From Sciscionella marina DSM 45152 (GTDB taxonomy: Bacteria > Actinomycetota > Actinomycetes > Mycobacteriales > Pseudonocardiaceae), in assembly GCF_000379465.1 (NCBI RefSeq), contig NZ_KB905436.1:86508-150507 (forward strand): a stretch of DNA of 64,000 nucleotides. The letters run 5' to 3'. Below are positions 16,162-24,541 of this stretch, one piece after another; positions within the stretch are counted from its first letter, which is position 1; each line of letters opens with the position of its first letter. The notes beneath the pieces were generated by a model. It saw only the letters and a program-made list of their open reading frames with translations, was not told the DNA's origin and did no database searches. A program made the position numbers and the translations under genes.

Positions 16162-17521
16162 CCGGGGCGGCATCCTCGTCCTCGGCCTCCTCGATCCCGA
16201 GCGAGCCGACCGGCCTGCGGAATCCCCTGGTGAGCACGGCAAGGTAGATCACGCCGATGCCGCACCAGACCAGCCCGGCGATGAGCGCATCGGCGTGCAG
16301 GAAGTACCAGAGGATCCCGGTGAGCGCGGCCCCGATCAGCGGCAGCACCAGATAGCGGAACAGATCCGGGGCCGTCTTGTACCGGCGCTGGCGCACCACG
16401 TAGTGCGCGATCACCGACAGGTTGACGAAGGTGAACGCGATCAGCGCGCCGAAGTTGATCATCGAGGAGACCAGCTCCAGGCTCGGCCCGATCGCGAGCA
16501 GCGAGACGGCCCCGGTGAGCAGCACGGGGAACAGCGGGGTGCGGAACTTCGGGTGGATGTAACCGAACAGCCGCTTCGGGGCGAGCACCCCGTTGCGCCC
16601 CATCACGTGCAGCAGCCGGGACACGCTGGCGTGCGAGGCGAGCCCGGATGCGACGGTCGCGGCGAAGGCGCAGGCGATGAACAGGATCTGGAACACCTTG
16701 CCGCCGACCAGGAACCCGATCTCGGGCAGCGTGTCATCGGAGTTCGCGAAGTGAGTGCCGTTCGGGAAGGCCAGCTGGGTGAACCAGGCGCCGAGGAAGA
16801 AGATCACGCCCCCGATCAGCACGGTCAGCAGGATCGCCCGTGGCATGACCCGCTGATCCTTGGCCTCCTCGCTGTACATGGTCACCGCGTCGAAGCCGAT
16901 GAAGGAGAACGCGACCACGGTGGTCCCGGCGAGTACCGCGGGCGTGGTCACCCCCTGGTGCCACAGCGGCTGGGCGGACACCAGGGTGCCCTCGCCCATC
17001 CCGGCGAGCAGTTCCTTCGCGGTGAGCACCAGGAAGACCACGATCAGCACCGAGGCGAAAACCACGAGCACGGTGTTCAGCCGGGAGGTGGACCGCATGC
17101 TCCACACGTTCACCCCGGTCACGCAGCCGACATAGGCGAGCACCCAGATCCAGGAGGGCACCGAGGGGAACAGGGAGACCAGGTAGATCCGGATCAGTAC
17201 CGCGTTGACCAGCGGCAGCAGCAGATAGTCCAGCAGCGCCGACCAGCCGACGAGGAAACCGAGCGCCGGATGCATGGTCCGCCGCGTATAGGTGTACGCC
17301 GATCCGGCGCTGGAGAAGACCCGGACCATCTTGCCGTAGCTCAGCGCGGTGAACAGCATGACGACCAGGGCGACCAGGTAGGCGGTCGGCACCACCCCGA
17401 AGGTGTCCCCGGAGACGATGCCGAAGGTGTCGAACACCGTCGTCGGGGTCATGTATCCGAGCCCGAGTGCGACGATCGCCCACAGTCCCAGTGAACGTTT
17501 CAGGGTGCTCCGCTGCGCCAT
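16133..17521 (-). CDS. APC family amino acid/polyamine permease (PuuP-like)
   Basis: A 462-residue permease with 12 hydrophobic segments. The first segment GLWAIVALGLGYMTPTTVFD and the sequence FSFIGFDAVTMYSEEAKDQRVMPRAI (TM6 and following loop) are typical of APC transporters, and the overall pattern resembles putrescine importers of the PuuP/YeeF type. No enzyme neighbour fixes the substrate. The ATG at 17521 has the purine-rich GGAGG stretch 13 bases upstream, an unusually long spacing, and a hairpin in the leader. Convergent overlap with the hydrolase gene. Confidence 0.88.
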   Translation of the reverse strand: MAQRSTLKRSLGLWAIVALGLGYMTPTTVFDTFGIVSGDTFGVVPTAYLVALVVMLFTALSYGKMVRVFSSAGSAYTYTRRTMHPALGFLVGWSALLDYLLLPLVNAVLIRIYLVSLFPSVPSWIWVLAYVGCVTGVNVWSMRSTSRLNTVLVVFASVLIVVFLVLTAKELLAGMGEGTLVSAQPLWHQGVTTPAVLAGTTVVAFSFIGFDAVTMYSEEAKDQRVMPRAILLTVLIGGVIFFLGAWFTQLAFPNGTHFANSDDTLPEIGFLVGGKVFQILFIACAFAATVASGLASHASVSRLLHVMGRNGVLAPKRLFGYIHPKFRTPLFPVLLTGAVSLLAIGPSLELVSSMINFGALIAFTFVNLSVIAHYVVRQRRYKTAPDLFRYLVLPLIGAALTGILWYFLHADALIAGLVWCGIGVIYLAVLTRGFRRPVGSLGIEEAEDEDAAPVSSGTPAPH

Positions 17522-17537
17522 GCGTCCGCCTATTCCT

Positions 17538-17579
17538 CCTCGGCAGGCTTCCCGATAACGGGAACCAATAAAGCCGAAG
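17538..17579 (-). promoter_or_regulatory. structured 5' leader overlapping the ribosome-binding region of the APC permease
   Basis: On the minus strand CUUCGGC (17573-17579) can pair with GCCGAGG (17538-17544), enclosing a TTCCCG-TTAT-CGGGAA hairpin (17549-17564). The outer arm overlaps the AGGAGG purine run (17535-17540), so pairing would mask ribosome access. It does not match a riboswitch class I can name. Confidence 0.35.
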
Positions 17580-17693
17580 AGGAAAGCTCACGTCAATAGT
17601 TCTGGCAACTATTTTCGTTGCGAACATGTTTCCCGGCCACGAAATCAGGTGGCAAATACTCAGAGTGGTGCGATATAAGTAGAAGCGCTACGG

Positions 17694-18977
17694 TCAGTTG
17701 TGGTCGCTGGCCGCCGGTTCGGGAAGCGGGCTGGACCGGTAGGCGCGCGCCCAGGCGACGGTGATCACCAGTGCGATCGCGGCGCTGACCACCCCGGCGA
17801 TCGCGATCGAGGTCCCCGTCGCGACGATCCCGGCCACCAGTCCGGCGAGCGTGGGGCCGAGGCCGTTCGCGGTCTGCAGGATCGCCGTGTTCACCCCGAT
17901 GACCCGCGCGCGATCCTGCTCCGGGGACAGCTGCGCGATCAGCGCGACCGCGTACATGGTGTAGATGGAGGACAGCGCACCGGCGATCGCGAACAGCACC
18001 ACCGAGACCCACAGGCCCAGCGGGAGGAACACCGGGATGAGGGCGACCGAGGCCCCGACCGCGGCCGGGCCGAGCAGCTGCGGATGCTTCGACTCGGGCA
18101 CCAGCCTGCCGAACACGAACGCGCCGAGCGCGGCCCCGAGCGGCGCGGCCGCCTGGATCAGCGCCACTGCCCAGGTGCCTTCGCGCAGCTGTTCCACGAA
18201 GGGCGCGGCCATCCCCTCCGGGACGATATGGAACAGGTTCAGCGCGAGCACCGCGGCGAGCACGAGCAGCCGCCTGTCGTGCGCGAGCGCGGTGAACCCC
18301 CTGGTCAGCCCGCGGCCGCTGAGCGCGCGCTCACCCTCGCGCGGCCGGGCCGGGCGCGGGGTGGTTGCCAGCACCAGGAACGCGGCGACCACGAAGGTGC
18401 CCGCGTCGAACAGCAGCCCGCCGACCGGGGTCAGGAAGAAGACCGTGGTGCCGCCGAGGGCGAACCCGGCCAGCTGCGCGATCTGGCTGGACACCGTGCG
18501 CAGCGACATGCCGAGGATGTACTGCCGCCCGGCGAGCAGATCCGGGATGAGTGCCTGCTCGGCGGCCTTGAACGGGCCGAGGAACATCGAGGAGCCCGCC
18601 ACCAGCACACACAGCAGCCACAGCGGCATCCCCGGCACGACCACCAGGCCGACCAGAATCGCGCGCGCCAGATTGCACACGAACATGACGGTGCGCCGCG
18701 GGTAGTGATCGGCGAACCCGGCGAGGAACAGGCTGCCGAACAGGGTCGGCAGGAAGGTCAGCCCGTAGGTGAGTCCGGTGATCGCGGCCGAGTCCGTCCG
18801 GGCGAAGACCAGTACGGAGAGTGCGACTCTGGTCAGCTGGTCCCCACCGACCGAGAGGACCTCGGCTATCCACAGATACCGGAAGTCGCGCACGGCGAGC
18901 ACCCCGAGGTAGCTCTCCCCTCGCCCCTGTTGGCCCACACCTGCTCCTTCGGGTGATTGACGCGCAGTATCGGGCAC
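17694..18977 (-). CDS. MFS transporter (drug-efflux-like)
   Basis: A 427-residue MFS protein: a soluble N-terminus of about 25 residues, then YLGVLAVRDFRYLWIAEVLS, the TM2-3 loop GFADHYPRRTVM and about 12 hydrophobic segments. The family is the enterobactin-exporter/macrolide-efflux-like group without a fixed substrate. It is in the same direction as the APC permease but 172 bases away. An upstream region of about 90 bases separates its start from the divergent methyltransferase gene. Confidence 0.87.
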   Translation of the reverse strand: MPDTARQSPEGAGVGQQGRGESYLGVLAVRDFRYLWIAEVLSVGGDQLTRVALSVLVFARTDSAAITGLTYGLTFLPTLFGSLFLAGFADHYPRRTVMFVCNLARAILVGLVVVPGMPLWLLCVLVAGSSMFLGPFKAAEQALIPDLLAGRQYILGMSLRTVSSQIAQLAGFALGGTTVFFLTPVGGLLFDAGTFVVAAFLVLATTPRPARPREGERALSGRGLTRGFTALAHDRRLLVLAAVLALNLFHIVPEGMAAPFVEQLREGTWAVALIQAAAPLGAALGAFVFGRLVPESKHPQLLGPAAVGASVALIPVFLPLGLWVSVVLFAIAGALSSIYTMYAVALIAQLSPEQDRARVIGVNTAILQTANGLGPTLAGLVAGIVATGTSIAIAGVVSAAIALVITVAWARAYRSSPLPEPAASDHN

Positions 18978-19065
18978 ACCATAGGACAGTCACGATCGGC
19001 CGGTGGCCGCCCACGGGAAAATTGGGCCAGACAGAGCAATCAGTCGCTGCCGTAGAGTGCCCGAT

Positions 19066-19911
19066 GTGCCTCTGAAGGTCGATGCCACGAACACCGGACA
19101 GCTGCGCTCCTGGGACGGCGAGGGCGGCGATTACTGGGTCGCGAATGCGGACCGGCTCGACGCCGGAGTCGCCGGATACCACGGTCAGCTCCTGGATCGC
19201 GCGGACATCGCGCCGGGCTCCGCGGTACTGGACATCGGCTGCGGCAGCGGGCAGACCAGCAGGGACGCCGCCCGGCGCGCACCAGGCGGCACGGTGCTCG
19301 GGGTCGACCTCTCGGCTCGCATGCTCGACCGGGCCCGCACCCTCGCCGAGCGGGAGGGCCTGCGCAACGTCACCTTCGAACAGCACGACGCCCAGGTTCA
19401 CGAGCTCGGGGTGCAGCGTTTCGACCGGGCGCTGAGCCGCAACGGGGCGATGTTCTTCGGCGAGCCGCACACCGCGTTCGGCAATATCGCCTGCTCCCTG
19501 CGTCCTGGTGCCAAGCTCACGCTGCTGAGCTGGCAGCCCTTCGAGCGCAACGAGTGGCTGCATGCGCTGTGGTCCGCGCTCGACATGGGCCGCGATCTGG
19601 CTCCGCCCCCGGCGAACGCACCCGGCCCCTTCGGGCTGAGCGAGCCGGACCGGATCCGCGCGGTGCTCGAGCCCGCCGGGTTCACCGAAGTGCGGATCAC
19701 ACCGGTCAGCGAGCCCATGTACTACGGCAGGGATGTGGACGACGCGTTCACCTTCGTCGTCGGACAGCGCGCCGGACTGCTCGAGGGCCTGGACGAGCAG
19801 GCGAGGGCGGCCGCGCTCGACCGGCTGCGTGCCGACCTGGCCGCGCACCTGAGCGCGGAGGGCGTCCACTACGGTTCGGCCGCCTGGTTCACCGAGGCTC
19901 TTCGCGGCTGA
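19066..19911 (+). CDS. class I SAM-dependent methyltransferase
   Basis: A 281-residue methyltransferase. Motif I, VLDIGCGSGQTSR, followed by VLGVDLSARMLDRAR, defines the SAM-binding Rossmann core; FDRALSRNGAMFF is motif IV and AKLTLLSWQPF a later strand. Closest in outline to UbiE/COQ5-type small-molecule methyltransferases; the acceptor is unknown. The GTG at 19066 is taken as start (VPLKVDATNTGQLR); a GTG at 19057 is possible. Divergent from the MFS gene with about 88 bases between. Confidence 0.86.
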   Translation: MPLKVDATNTGQLRSWDGEGGDYWVANADRLDAGVAGYHGQLLDRADIAPGSAVLDIGCGSGQTSRDAARRAPGGTVLGVDLSARMLDRARTLAEREGLRNVTFEQHDAQVHELGVQRFDRALSRNGAMFFGEPHTAFGNIACSLRPGAKLTLLSWQPFERNEWLHALWSALDMGRDLAPPPANAPGPFGLSEPDRIRAVLEPAGFTEVRITPVSEPMYYGRDVDDAFTFVVGQRAGLLEGLDEQARAAALDRLRADLAAHLSAEGVHYGSAAWFTEALRG

Positions 19912-19927
19912 GATTGCCGGAGTACCG

Positions 19928-20431
19928 GTGTCCACCACGGCAACCGATCGCCAGAAGTCCCCGGCCGGGATGGTGCTCACCTTGATCCGGCCCGGCCACG
20001 CGGTCGGCCTCGCCGCTCTGGTCCCGCTCGGTGACCTCGCCGAACGCCGCAGACTGCTGGCCGTACTGGAGGCCGCGGCCGTGCTCGCCGGGGCGGCCTC
20101 GGTGGTCGCGCAGATCATCGTGTCCTTCGCCGCGCACCTCGCCGAACCATGCGAGCAGGCCGGTGCGCGCAGAACCCGTGCTACGGCTGCCGCCCTGTTC
20201 CCGGAGCGAGGCCGCCGTCCTGATCATCGCCGTCTCCTGGCTGCTGATGGGTCTCGGCGGGCACAGTGTGCTGGCGCTCGTGCTCGGGGTGGTGCTGGTG
20301 TATCGGCGGTTCGGCTGGACCGGGGTGTGCGCGCTCGACGGGCCTTCGCGGTGTTCGCCCTGCTCGTCCGGTGCGCCGCCGGATTCATATCGGGCTCCGC
20401 ACTTTTCGGACTCCGCGATTCCGGAAAATGA
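19928..20431 (+). pseudogene. MFS transporter pseudogene, internally deleted and frameshifted
   Basis: Pieces of an MFS protein appear in order but in different frames. Frame one has GHAVGLAALVPLGDLAERRR (TM2 and loop) and then, too soon, SVVAQIIVSFAAHLA (a TM4 stretch). Another frame carries VSWLLMGLGGHSVLALVLG (a mid-protein TM region) and FGWTGVCAL, and the first frame resumes with AFAVFALLVR, which reads as the last TM. At least two deletions and two frame changes explain this; a live MFS needs about 400 codons and only about 170 remain. The 576-base gap between the methyltransferase and the monooxygenase holds this remnant and otherwise nothing I can support. Confidence 0.75.
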
Positions 20432-20454
20432 ATTCCACGATAAGGGAACGTATT

Positions 20455-20474
20455 GCCGGGTAGGTTTTCCCGGC
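20455..20474. promoter_or_regulatory. GCCGGG-N8-CCCGGC inverted repeat upstream of the DszA-like gene
   Basis: Perfect 6-base arms 14 bases before the GTG start at 20488. It may be an operator, or an RNA hairpin close to the ribosome site. No clear Shine-Dalgarno is visible between it and the start. Confidence 0.35.
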
Positions 20475-20487
20475 GCACCCTGAATCC

Positions 20488-21864
20488 GTGCCGGAACCAT
20501 TGCGCTTCGCCGCGTTCGTCATGAACACCACCTCGCATATCCTGCACGGCGCCTGGCGGCTTCCCGAGGCCCGCCAGCACCGGTTCACCGAACTCGACCA
20601 CTGGATCGGCCTCGCCCAGGAACTCGAGGCCGCGCGGTTCGACCACATTTTCTTCGCGGATGTGGTCGGGCTCTATCACGATTACCGGTCTTCCTGGCGG
20701 AAATTCGTGGAGTCCGGATTGCAGATTCCGAGCAACGATCCCACGGTCATCGCCTCCGCGATCGCGCACGCCACCACCGATATCGGTATCGCGCTCACCA
20801 GTTCCATCCTGCAGGAGCACCCGTTCAACTTCGCCCGCAAGATGTCCACTTTGGACCATGCGAGCGGCGGCCGGATCGCGTGGAACATCGTGACCAGTCT
20901 TTCCCCCAATGCCTGGCGCAATTTCGGCTATGCGGACATCACCGCGCACGACGAACGCTATGCCTGGGCCCAGGAATACGTGGATGTCACCTATAAACTC
21001 TGGGAGGGTTCCTGGGACGAGGGTGCGCTGGTGCAGGACAAGGAGTCCGGGATCCACGCCGATTTCGACCTCGTGCACAAGATCGACCACGAAGGACCGC
21101 GCTACCGGGTGGAGGGCCCGCATCTGGTCGCTCCTTCCCCGCAGCGCACCCCGGTGCTGTTCCAGGCGGGATCCTCACCCGCGGGTCGCCGGTTCGCCGC
21201 GCGCAATGCCGAGGCCCAGTTCATCAGCGCACCGAATCCGGCGGCGGCCCGGGACCTGATCGCCGAGACCCGGGAACTGGTGACCGAATACGGACGGCGC
21301 CCCGGCGATCTGCGGTTCTACCAAGGGCTTTCCTTCGTCATCGGGGACACCGAACACGAGGCCCGGCGCAAAGCCACCGAACTGGAGGAGTACCTGGATC
21401 CGGACGCGATGCTCGCGCACGCCGCGGGCGGGATCGGGATCGACCTCGGGCACTACGATCTGGACACCCCGCTCGGCGAGGTCGAAGCCGAGGGCTCACG
21501 CAGCCACCTGCGCTGGGTGCGCGAGGCGGTCGGCGACCGGGAACCGACGGTGCGCGATCTGGCCCGGTTGCGCAGCAGGGACAACCGCCTCGTCGGCACC
21601 CCGGAACAGATCGCGGGCGAACTCGAGCACTGGCGCGCGGCCGGGGTCGACGGGATCAACGTCATCAACACCACGATTCCCGGCTCCTACCGGGAATTCA
21701 TCGAACACCTCCGGCCGGTGTTGCTCGACCGCGGGCTCGCACGTGCCGAGTACGAGCCGGGAACCACGAGGCGCAAACTCACCGGTTCCGATCTACTCGA
21801 CCAGCGCCATCCGGCCGCCGCATACCGGGGCGCGTTCGCCACCGTGACGACAGGAGCAGCATGA
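20488..21864 (+). CDS. FMN-dependent monooxygenase, NtaA/SnaA/DszA family
   Basis: A 458-residue bacterial-luciferase-like flavin monooxygenase that needs reduced FMN from a partner reductase. The N-terminus FAAFVMNTTSHILHGAWR, then FDHIFFADVVGLY, EHPFNFARKMSTLDHASGGR followed by WNIVTS, and PVLFQAGSSPAGRRFAARNA are the signatures of this family, which includes dibenzothiophene-sulfone, nitrilotriacetate and pristinamycin monooxygenases. GTG start. Its stop overlaps the next start (ATGA at 21861-21864), so it is co-translated with the DszC/SfnB-like gene. Together they probably oxidise an organosulfur or similar compound; the flavin reductase is not adjacent. Confidence 0.88.
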   Translation: MPEPLRFAAFVMNTTSHILHGAWRLPEARQHRFTELDHWIGLAQELEAARFDHIFFADVVGLYHDYRSSWRKFVESGLQIPSNDPTVIASAIAHATTDIGIALTSSILQEHPFNFARKMSTLDHASGGRIAWNIVTSLSPNAWRNFGYADITAHDERYAWAQEYVDVTYKLWEGSWDEGALVQDKESGIHADFDLVHKIDHEGPRYRVEGPHLVAPSPQRTPVLFQAGSSPAGRRFAARNAEAQFISAPNPAAARDLIAETRELVTEYGRRPGDLRFYQGLSFVIGDTEHEARRKATELEEYLDPDAMLAHAAGGIGIDLGHYDLDTPLGEVEAEGSRSHLRWVREAVGDREPTVRDLARLRSRDNRLVGTPEQIAGELEHWRAAGVDGINVINTTIPGSYREFIEHLRPVLLDRGLARAEYEPGTTRRKLTGSDLLDQRHPAAAYRGAFATVTTGAA

Positions 21865-23033
21865 CCACCATCGCGGTACCCGGGCTCGAGGAACTGCTCG
21901 GCTGGCTCGCCGAGAACGCTAGCGAGGACAAGAACCCGCACGAACAGATCGACCGGGTGCGGACCGCGCGGATCGGCGCGCTCATCCTGCCGGTCGCCGA
22001 CGGTGGGCCGGGCGCCTCGACCAAGGAACTGCTCGCGCTCGCGATCCGGCTCGCCGAGGCCGATCCGAACGTCGCGCACATCCTGCGCGCACATTTCGCC
22101 CACGTGCATCAGGTACTGCGGTTGCCCGCGGGCGCGGTGCGACAGCGGTGGATCGAGGAGATCCGGGCCGGGAAACTGTTCGGCAACGCGACCAGCGAAC
22201 AGGGCGGCACCCAGGCCGGTTCCTACCGGTTCGCCACCCGGCTCACCGAGACCGCGAACGGCACGGTGCTCGACGGAAAGAAGTTCTACAGCACCGGAAC
22301 CCTGTTCGCCGACCTGATCGCGGTCACCGCGCAGTACGGAACCGAAGGCAGTGCCACGGTTTTCGTGCCCACCGACCGGGAAGGCGTGAGCCTGCTCGAC
22401 GACTGGGACGGGATCGGGCAGAACCGCACCGGGACCGGGACCACCGTTTTCGACAACGTCGCCGTATATCCCGAAGAAATCGTCAGCGTCCGGGAAAACC
22501 GGGAGCAGCCCGCGAACACCGATGCCGCACTGCTGCAACTGTATCTGCAAGCGGTGATGACCGGAATTCTGCGCAATGTGGTCACCGATGCGAGAACCCT
22601 GGTGCTCGGCCGCACCCGCTCCTTCGAGCACGCGCCCGCGGAATTGCCCGCGCGGGACCCGATCCTGCACGAGACCATCGGAGAACTCGCCAGCACGGCC
22701 TACATCGCAGAGGCGGCGGTCCTCGCCGCGGCCGGGGAAATCGATACCGCGTATCTGGGTGAACAACACGGCAATCCCGATCCGGCCGCCTTCGCCGCCG
22801 CATCCCTGGCCGCCGGCAAGGTCAAGGTGCACATCGACCGGGCCGCCGTGGCTGCCGCGAGCGCGCTGTTCGACGTCGGCGGCGCCTCCGCGGCCACCCG
22901 CAGCCGCGCACTGGACCGGCACTGGCGCAATATCCGCACCCTCACCACACACAACCCGACCGCTTACAAGGCCGCCGCGATCGGGGATTCGGTGCTGAAC
23001 GGAACCCCGCTGCCCACCAACGGCTACTTCTGA
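21861..23033 (+). CDS. acyl-CoA-dehydrogenase-fold flavin monooxygenase (DszC/SfnB-like)
   Basis: A 390-residue protein with the acyl-CoA dehydrogenase fold used as an FMN-dependent monooxygenase in DszC and SfnB: helical N-domain, NATSEQGG beta-domain entry, LDGKKFYSTGTLFADLIAV, GIGQNRTGTGTTVFDNV and the C-terminal helical domain ending DRHWRNIRTLTTHNP (the conserved His-rich end of the DszC group). No acyl-CoA catalytic Glu is evident. It starts inside the stop of the DszA-like gene. I infer organosulfur assimilation, but nitrogen or aromatic monooxygenation is possible. Confidence 0.84.
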   Translation: MTTIAVPGLEELLGWLAENASEDKNPHEQIDRVRTARIGALILPVADGGPGASTKELLALAIRLAEADPNVAHILRAHFAHVHQVLRLPAGAVRQRWIEEIRAGKLFGNATSEQGGTQAGSYRFATRLTETANGTVLDGKKFYSTGTLFADLIAVTAQYGTEGSATVFVPTDREGVSLLDDWDGIGQNRTGTGTTVFDNVAVYPEEIVSVRENREQPANTDAALLQLYLQAVMTGILRNVVTDARTLVLGRTRSFEHAPAELPARDPILHETIGELASTAYIAEAAVLAAAGEIDTAYLGEQHGNPDPAAFAAASLAAGKVKVHIDRAAVAAASALFDVGGASAATRSRALDRHWRNIRTLTTHNPTAYKAAAIGDSVLNGTPLPTNGYF

Positions 23034-23070
23034 GCGCGGCGGGATCGCTCGTGGTTCTCGCCCGGTATCG

Positions 23071-23808
23071 TCAAGCCTTGCGCAGCGAGTCCAGGTACTC
23101 CCGCAGGATCCGGGTGGTGTCCCCGGACTCCCAGAATTCGAGCACCGCGGGATCGTCGCCGGACCGGTCGGCATCGATGCGTTCCCGCGCGGGCCGCTGC
23201 AGCTGCCGCTTGGCGAAGGCGAACACCTCGGGCCGGGTGCCGCCGAGTGCGCCCGCGCGGCGCACTGCCTCGGACTGCAATTGCTCCGGTTCCAGGATCT
23301 CGTGCACCAGCCCGATCGACACGGCCTGTCCGGGACCGAGCCGGGCGGCCTCGAGCACCATCGCGTGCACCGCGGGGCCGACCGCGTGCCGCATGATCTC
23401 CAGGGGCACCGTGGGGAACGGCACCCCCGCGGCGAGTTCGGTGAGCCCGATGGTGCCGCCGGACATCAGCCGCACATCGCAGGCGGCCGCCAGCACGCAG
23501 CCACCGGCGAGCGCGTGCCCGTTCACCGCGGCCACCACAGGGCTCGGGTGTTCGAACAGCCGCCGGCCCGCGCGGCTGAGCGCGGGAAGGAACTCCCGCA
23601 CGTAGCCGGGACCGCCCTCGACGATCCGTTTCAAGTCCACCCCGGCCGAGAAGGACCGACCGTTCCCGGTCAGCACGACCGCGCGGGCCCCGGCGACCGC
23701 GTCGAGCGCGTCCGGGATGGCCGTGAGCAGTTCCAGGTCCAGCGCGTTCACCGGTCCGTGGTTCAGGGTGAGTACGGCGACGCCGTCGTGGTCCGTGGTC
23801 TCGATCAT
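23071..23808 (-). CDS. enoyl-CoA hydratase/isomerase family protein
   Basis: A 245-residue crotonase. Oxyanion-hole pieces VLTGNGRSFSAGVDLKRI and AAVNGHALAGGCVLAAACD are present, and FPTVPLEIMRHAVG follows. The usual pair of catalytic Glu residues is not clear, so hydratase versus isomerase or another crotonase reaction cannot be chosen. The ATG at 23808 places VAVLTLNHGPVNALDLELL near the N-terminus, as usual; an upstream start at 23841 adds 11 residues. Convergent with the DszC-like gene. The YczE gene lies 45 bases upstream on the same strand. Confidence 0.85.
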   Translation of the reverse strand: MIETTDHDGVAVLTLNHGPVNALDLELLTAIPDALDAVAGARAVVLTGNGRSFSAGVDLKRIVEGGPGYVREFLPALSRAGRRLFEHPSPVVAAVNGHALAGGCVLAAACDVRLMSGGTIGLTELAAGVPFPTVPLEIMRHAVGPAVHAMVLEAARLGPGQAVSIGLVHEILEPEQLQSEAVRRAGALGGTRPEVFAFAKRQLQRPARERIDADRSGDDPAVLEFWESGDTTRILREYLDSLRKA

Positions 23809-23853
23809 TCCGCGATCCTCGCCGATCCGGGGCCCGGGCACCAGGGTGAGCTT

Positions 23854-24495
23854 CTAGTCACCGGTAAGCCGGACCGTGGTGAACCGCAGGAAGTACTGCA
23901 CCATCGGGCCCATCACCAGAGCGATCACCAGCGTCCCGAGGCCGACCGTGCCCCCGAGCAGCCAGCCCGCGGTGAGCACGAGCACCTCGATCGCGGTGCG
24001 CACCATCCAGACCGGTTTCCCGGTGACCCGCACGGCACCGGTCATCAGCCCGTCCCGCGGACCGGAACCGAACCGCGCGCCGAGATAGACCGCATCGGCG
24101 AAGGTCAGCATCAGCAGCCCGATGATGTAGTAGCCGAGCTGCATCGTGAACGTGTGCACGGCGGGAATGACCAGCGCCGACACATCCGCGGCCGTCCCGA
24201 CGAGCAGCACGTTCAGGAAGGTGCCGAGGCCGGGCAGTTCGCGCAGCGGGATCCAGAACACCAGCACCACGACCGCGATCAGGTTCGTCACCAGGCCGAA
24301 GCTCAGCCCGGTCTTCTGGCTGAGCCCTTCGGAGAGCGCGGTCCAGCTCGCGGCACCGAGCTCGGAGTGCACCAGGAAGGTGAGCGAGGTTCCATAGCCG
24401 AACAGGCCGAGCAGCAGTTGCGGGACACGCAGGCACTTCTTTTCGGCGCGCAGCTGTTCGACGGCCGTCATCCGGCGCGCCACGGTACTGGTCAT
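23854..24495 (-). CDS. YczE/YitT-type membrane protein
   Basis: A 213-residue protein with five hydrophobic segments: LLLGLFGYGTSLTFLV, LVTNLIAVVVLVFWIPL, LGYYIIGLLMLTFADAVYL, and two more near 165-205. GARFGSGPRDGLMTGAV is the conserved YczE motif. The function of YczE proteins is unproven. Divergent from the MocR gene at 24539, the standard YczE-YczR pairing of actinomycetes. ATG start, with the operator-like repeats between the two genes. Confidence 0.85.
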   Translation of the reverse strand: MTSTVARRMTAVEQLRAEKKCLRVPQLLLGLFGYGTSLTFLVHSELGAASWTALSEGLSQKTGLSFGLVTNLIAVVVLVFWIPLRELPGLGTFLNVLLVGTAADVSALVIPAVHTFTMQLGYYIIGLLMLTFADAVYLGARFGSGPRDGLMTGAVRVTGKPVWMVRTAIEVLVLTAGWLLGGTVGLGTLVIALVMGPMVQYFLRFTTVRLTGD

Positions 24496-24512
24496 GCTCC
24501 CATCCTCGGAGA

Positions 24513-24541
24513 CATCTGGAGTTGATTAAAAGGTCCAGATG
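24513..24541. promoter_or_regulatory. CATCTGGA-N13-TCCAGATG inverted repeat between yczE-like and MocR genes
   Basis: Perfect 8-base arms. The right arm ends on the ATG of the MocR gene (24539-24541), and an outer pair CTCCCATC (24497-24504) with GATGGGAG (24538-24545) nests around it. The AT-rich GATTAAAA in the spacer looks like a -10 box about ten bases before the ATG. This suggests a leaderless MocR transcript and autoregulation. Confidence 0.5.
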
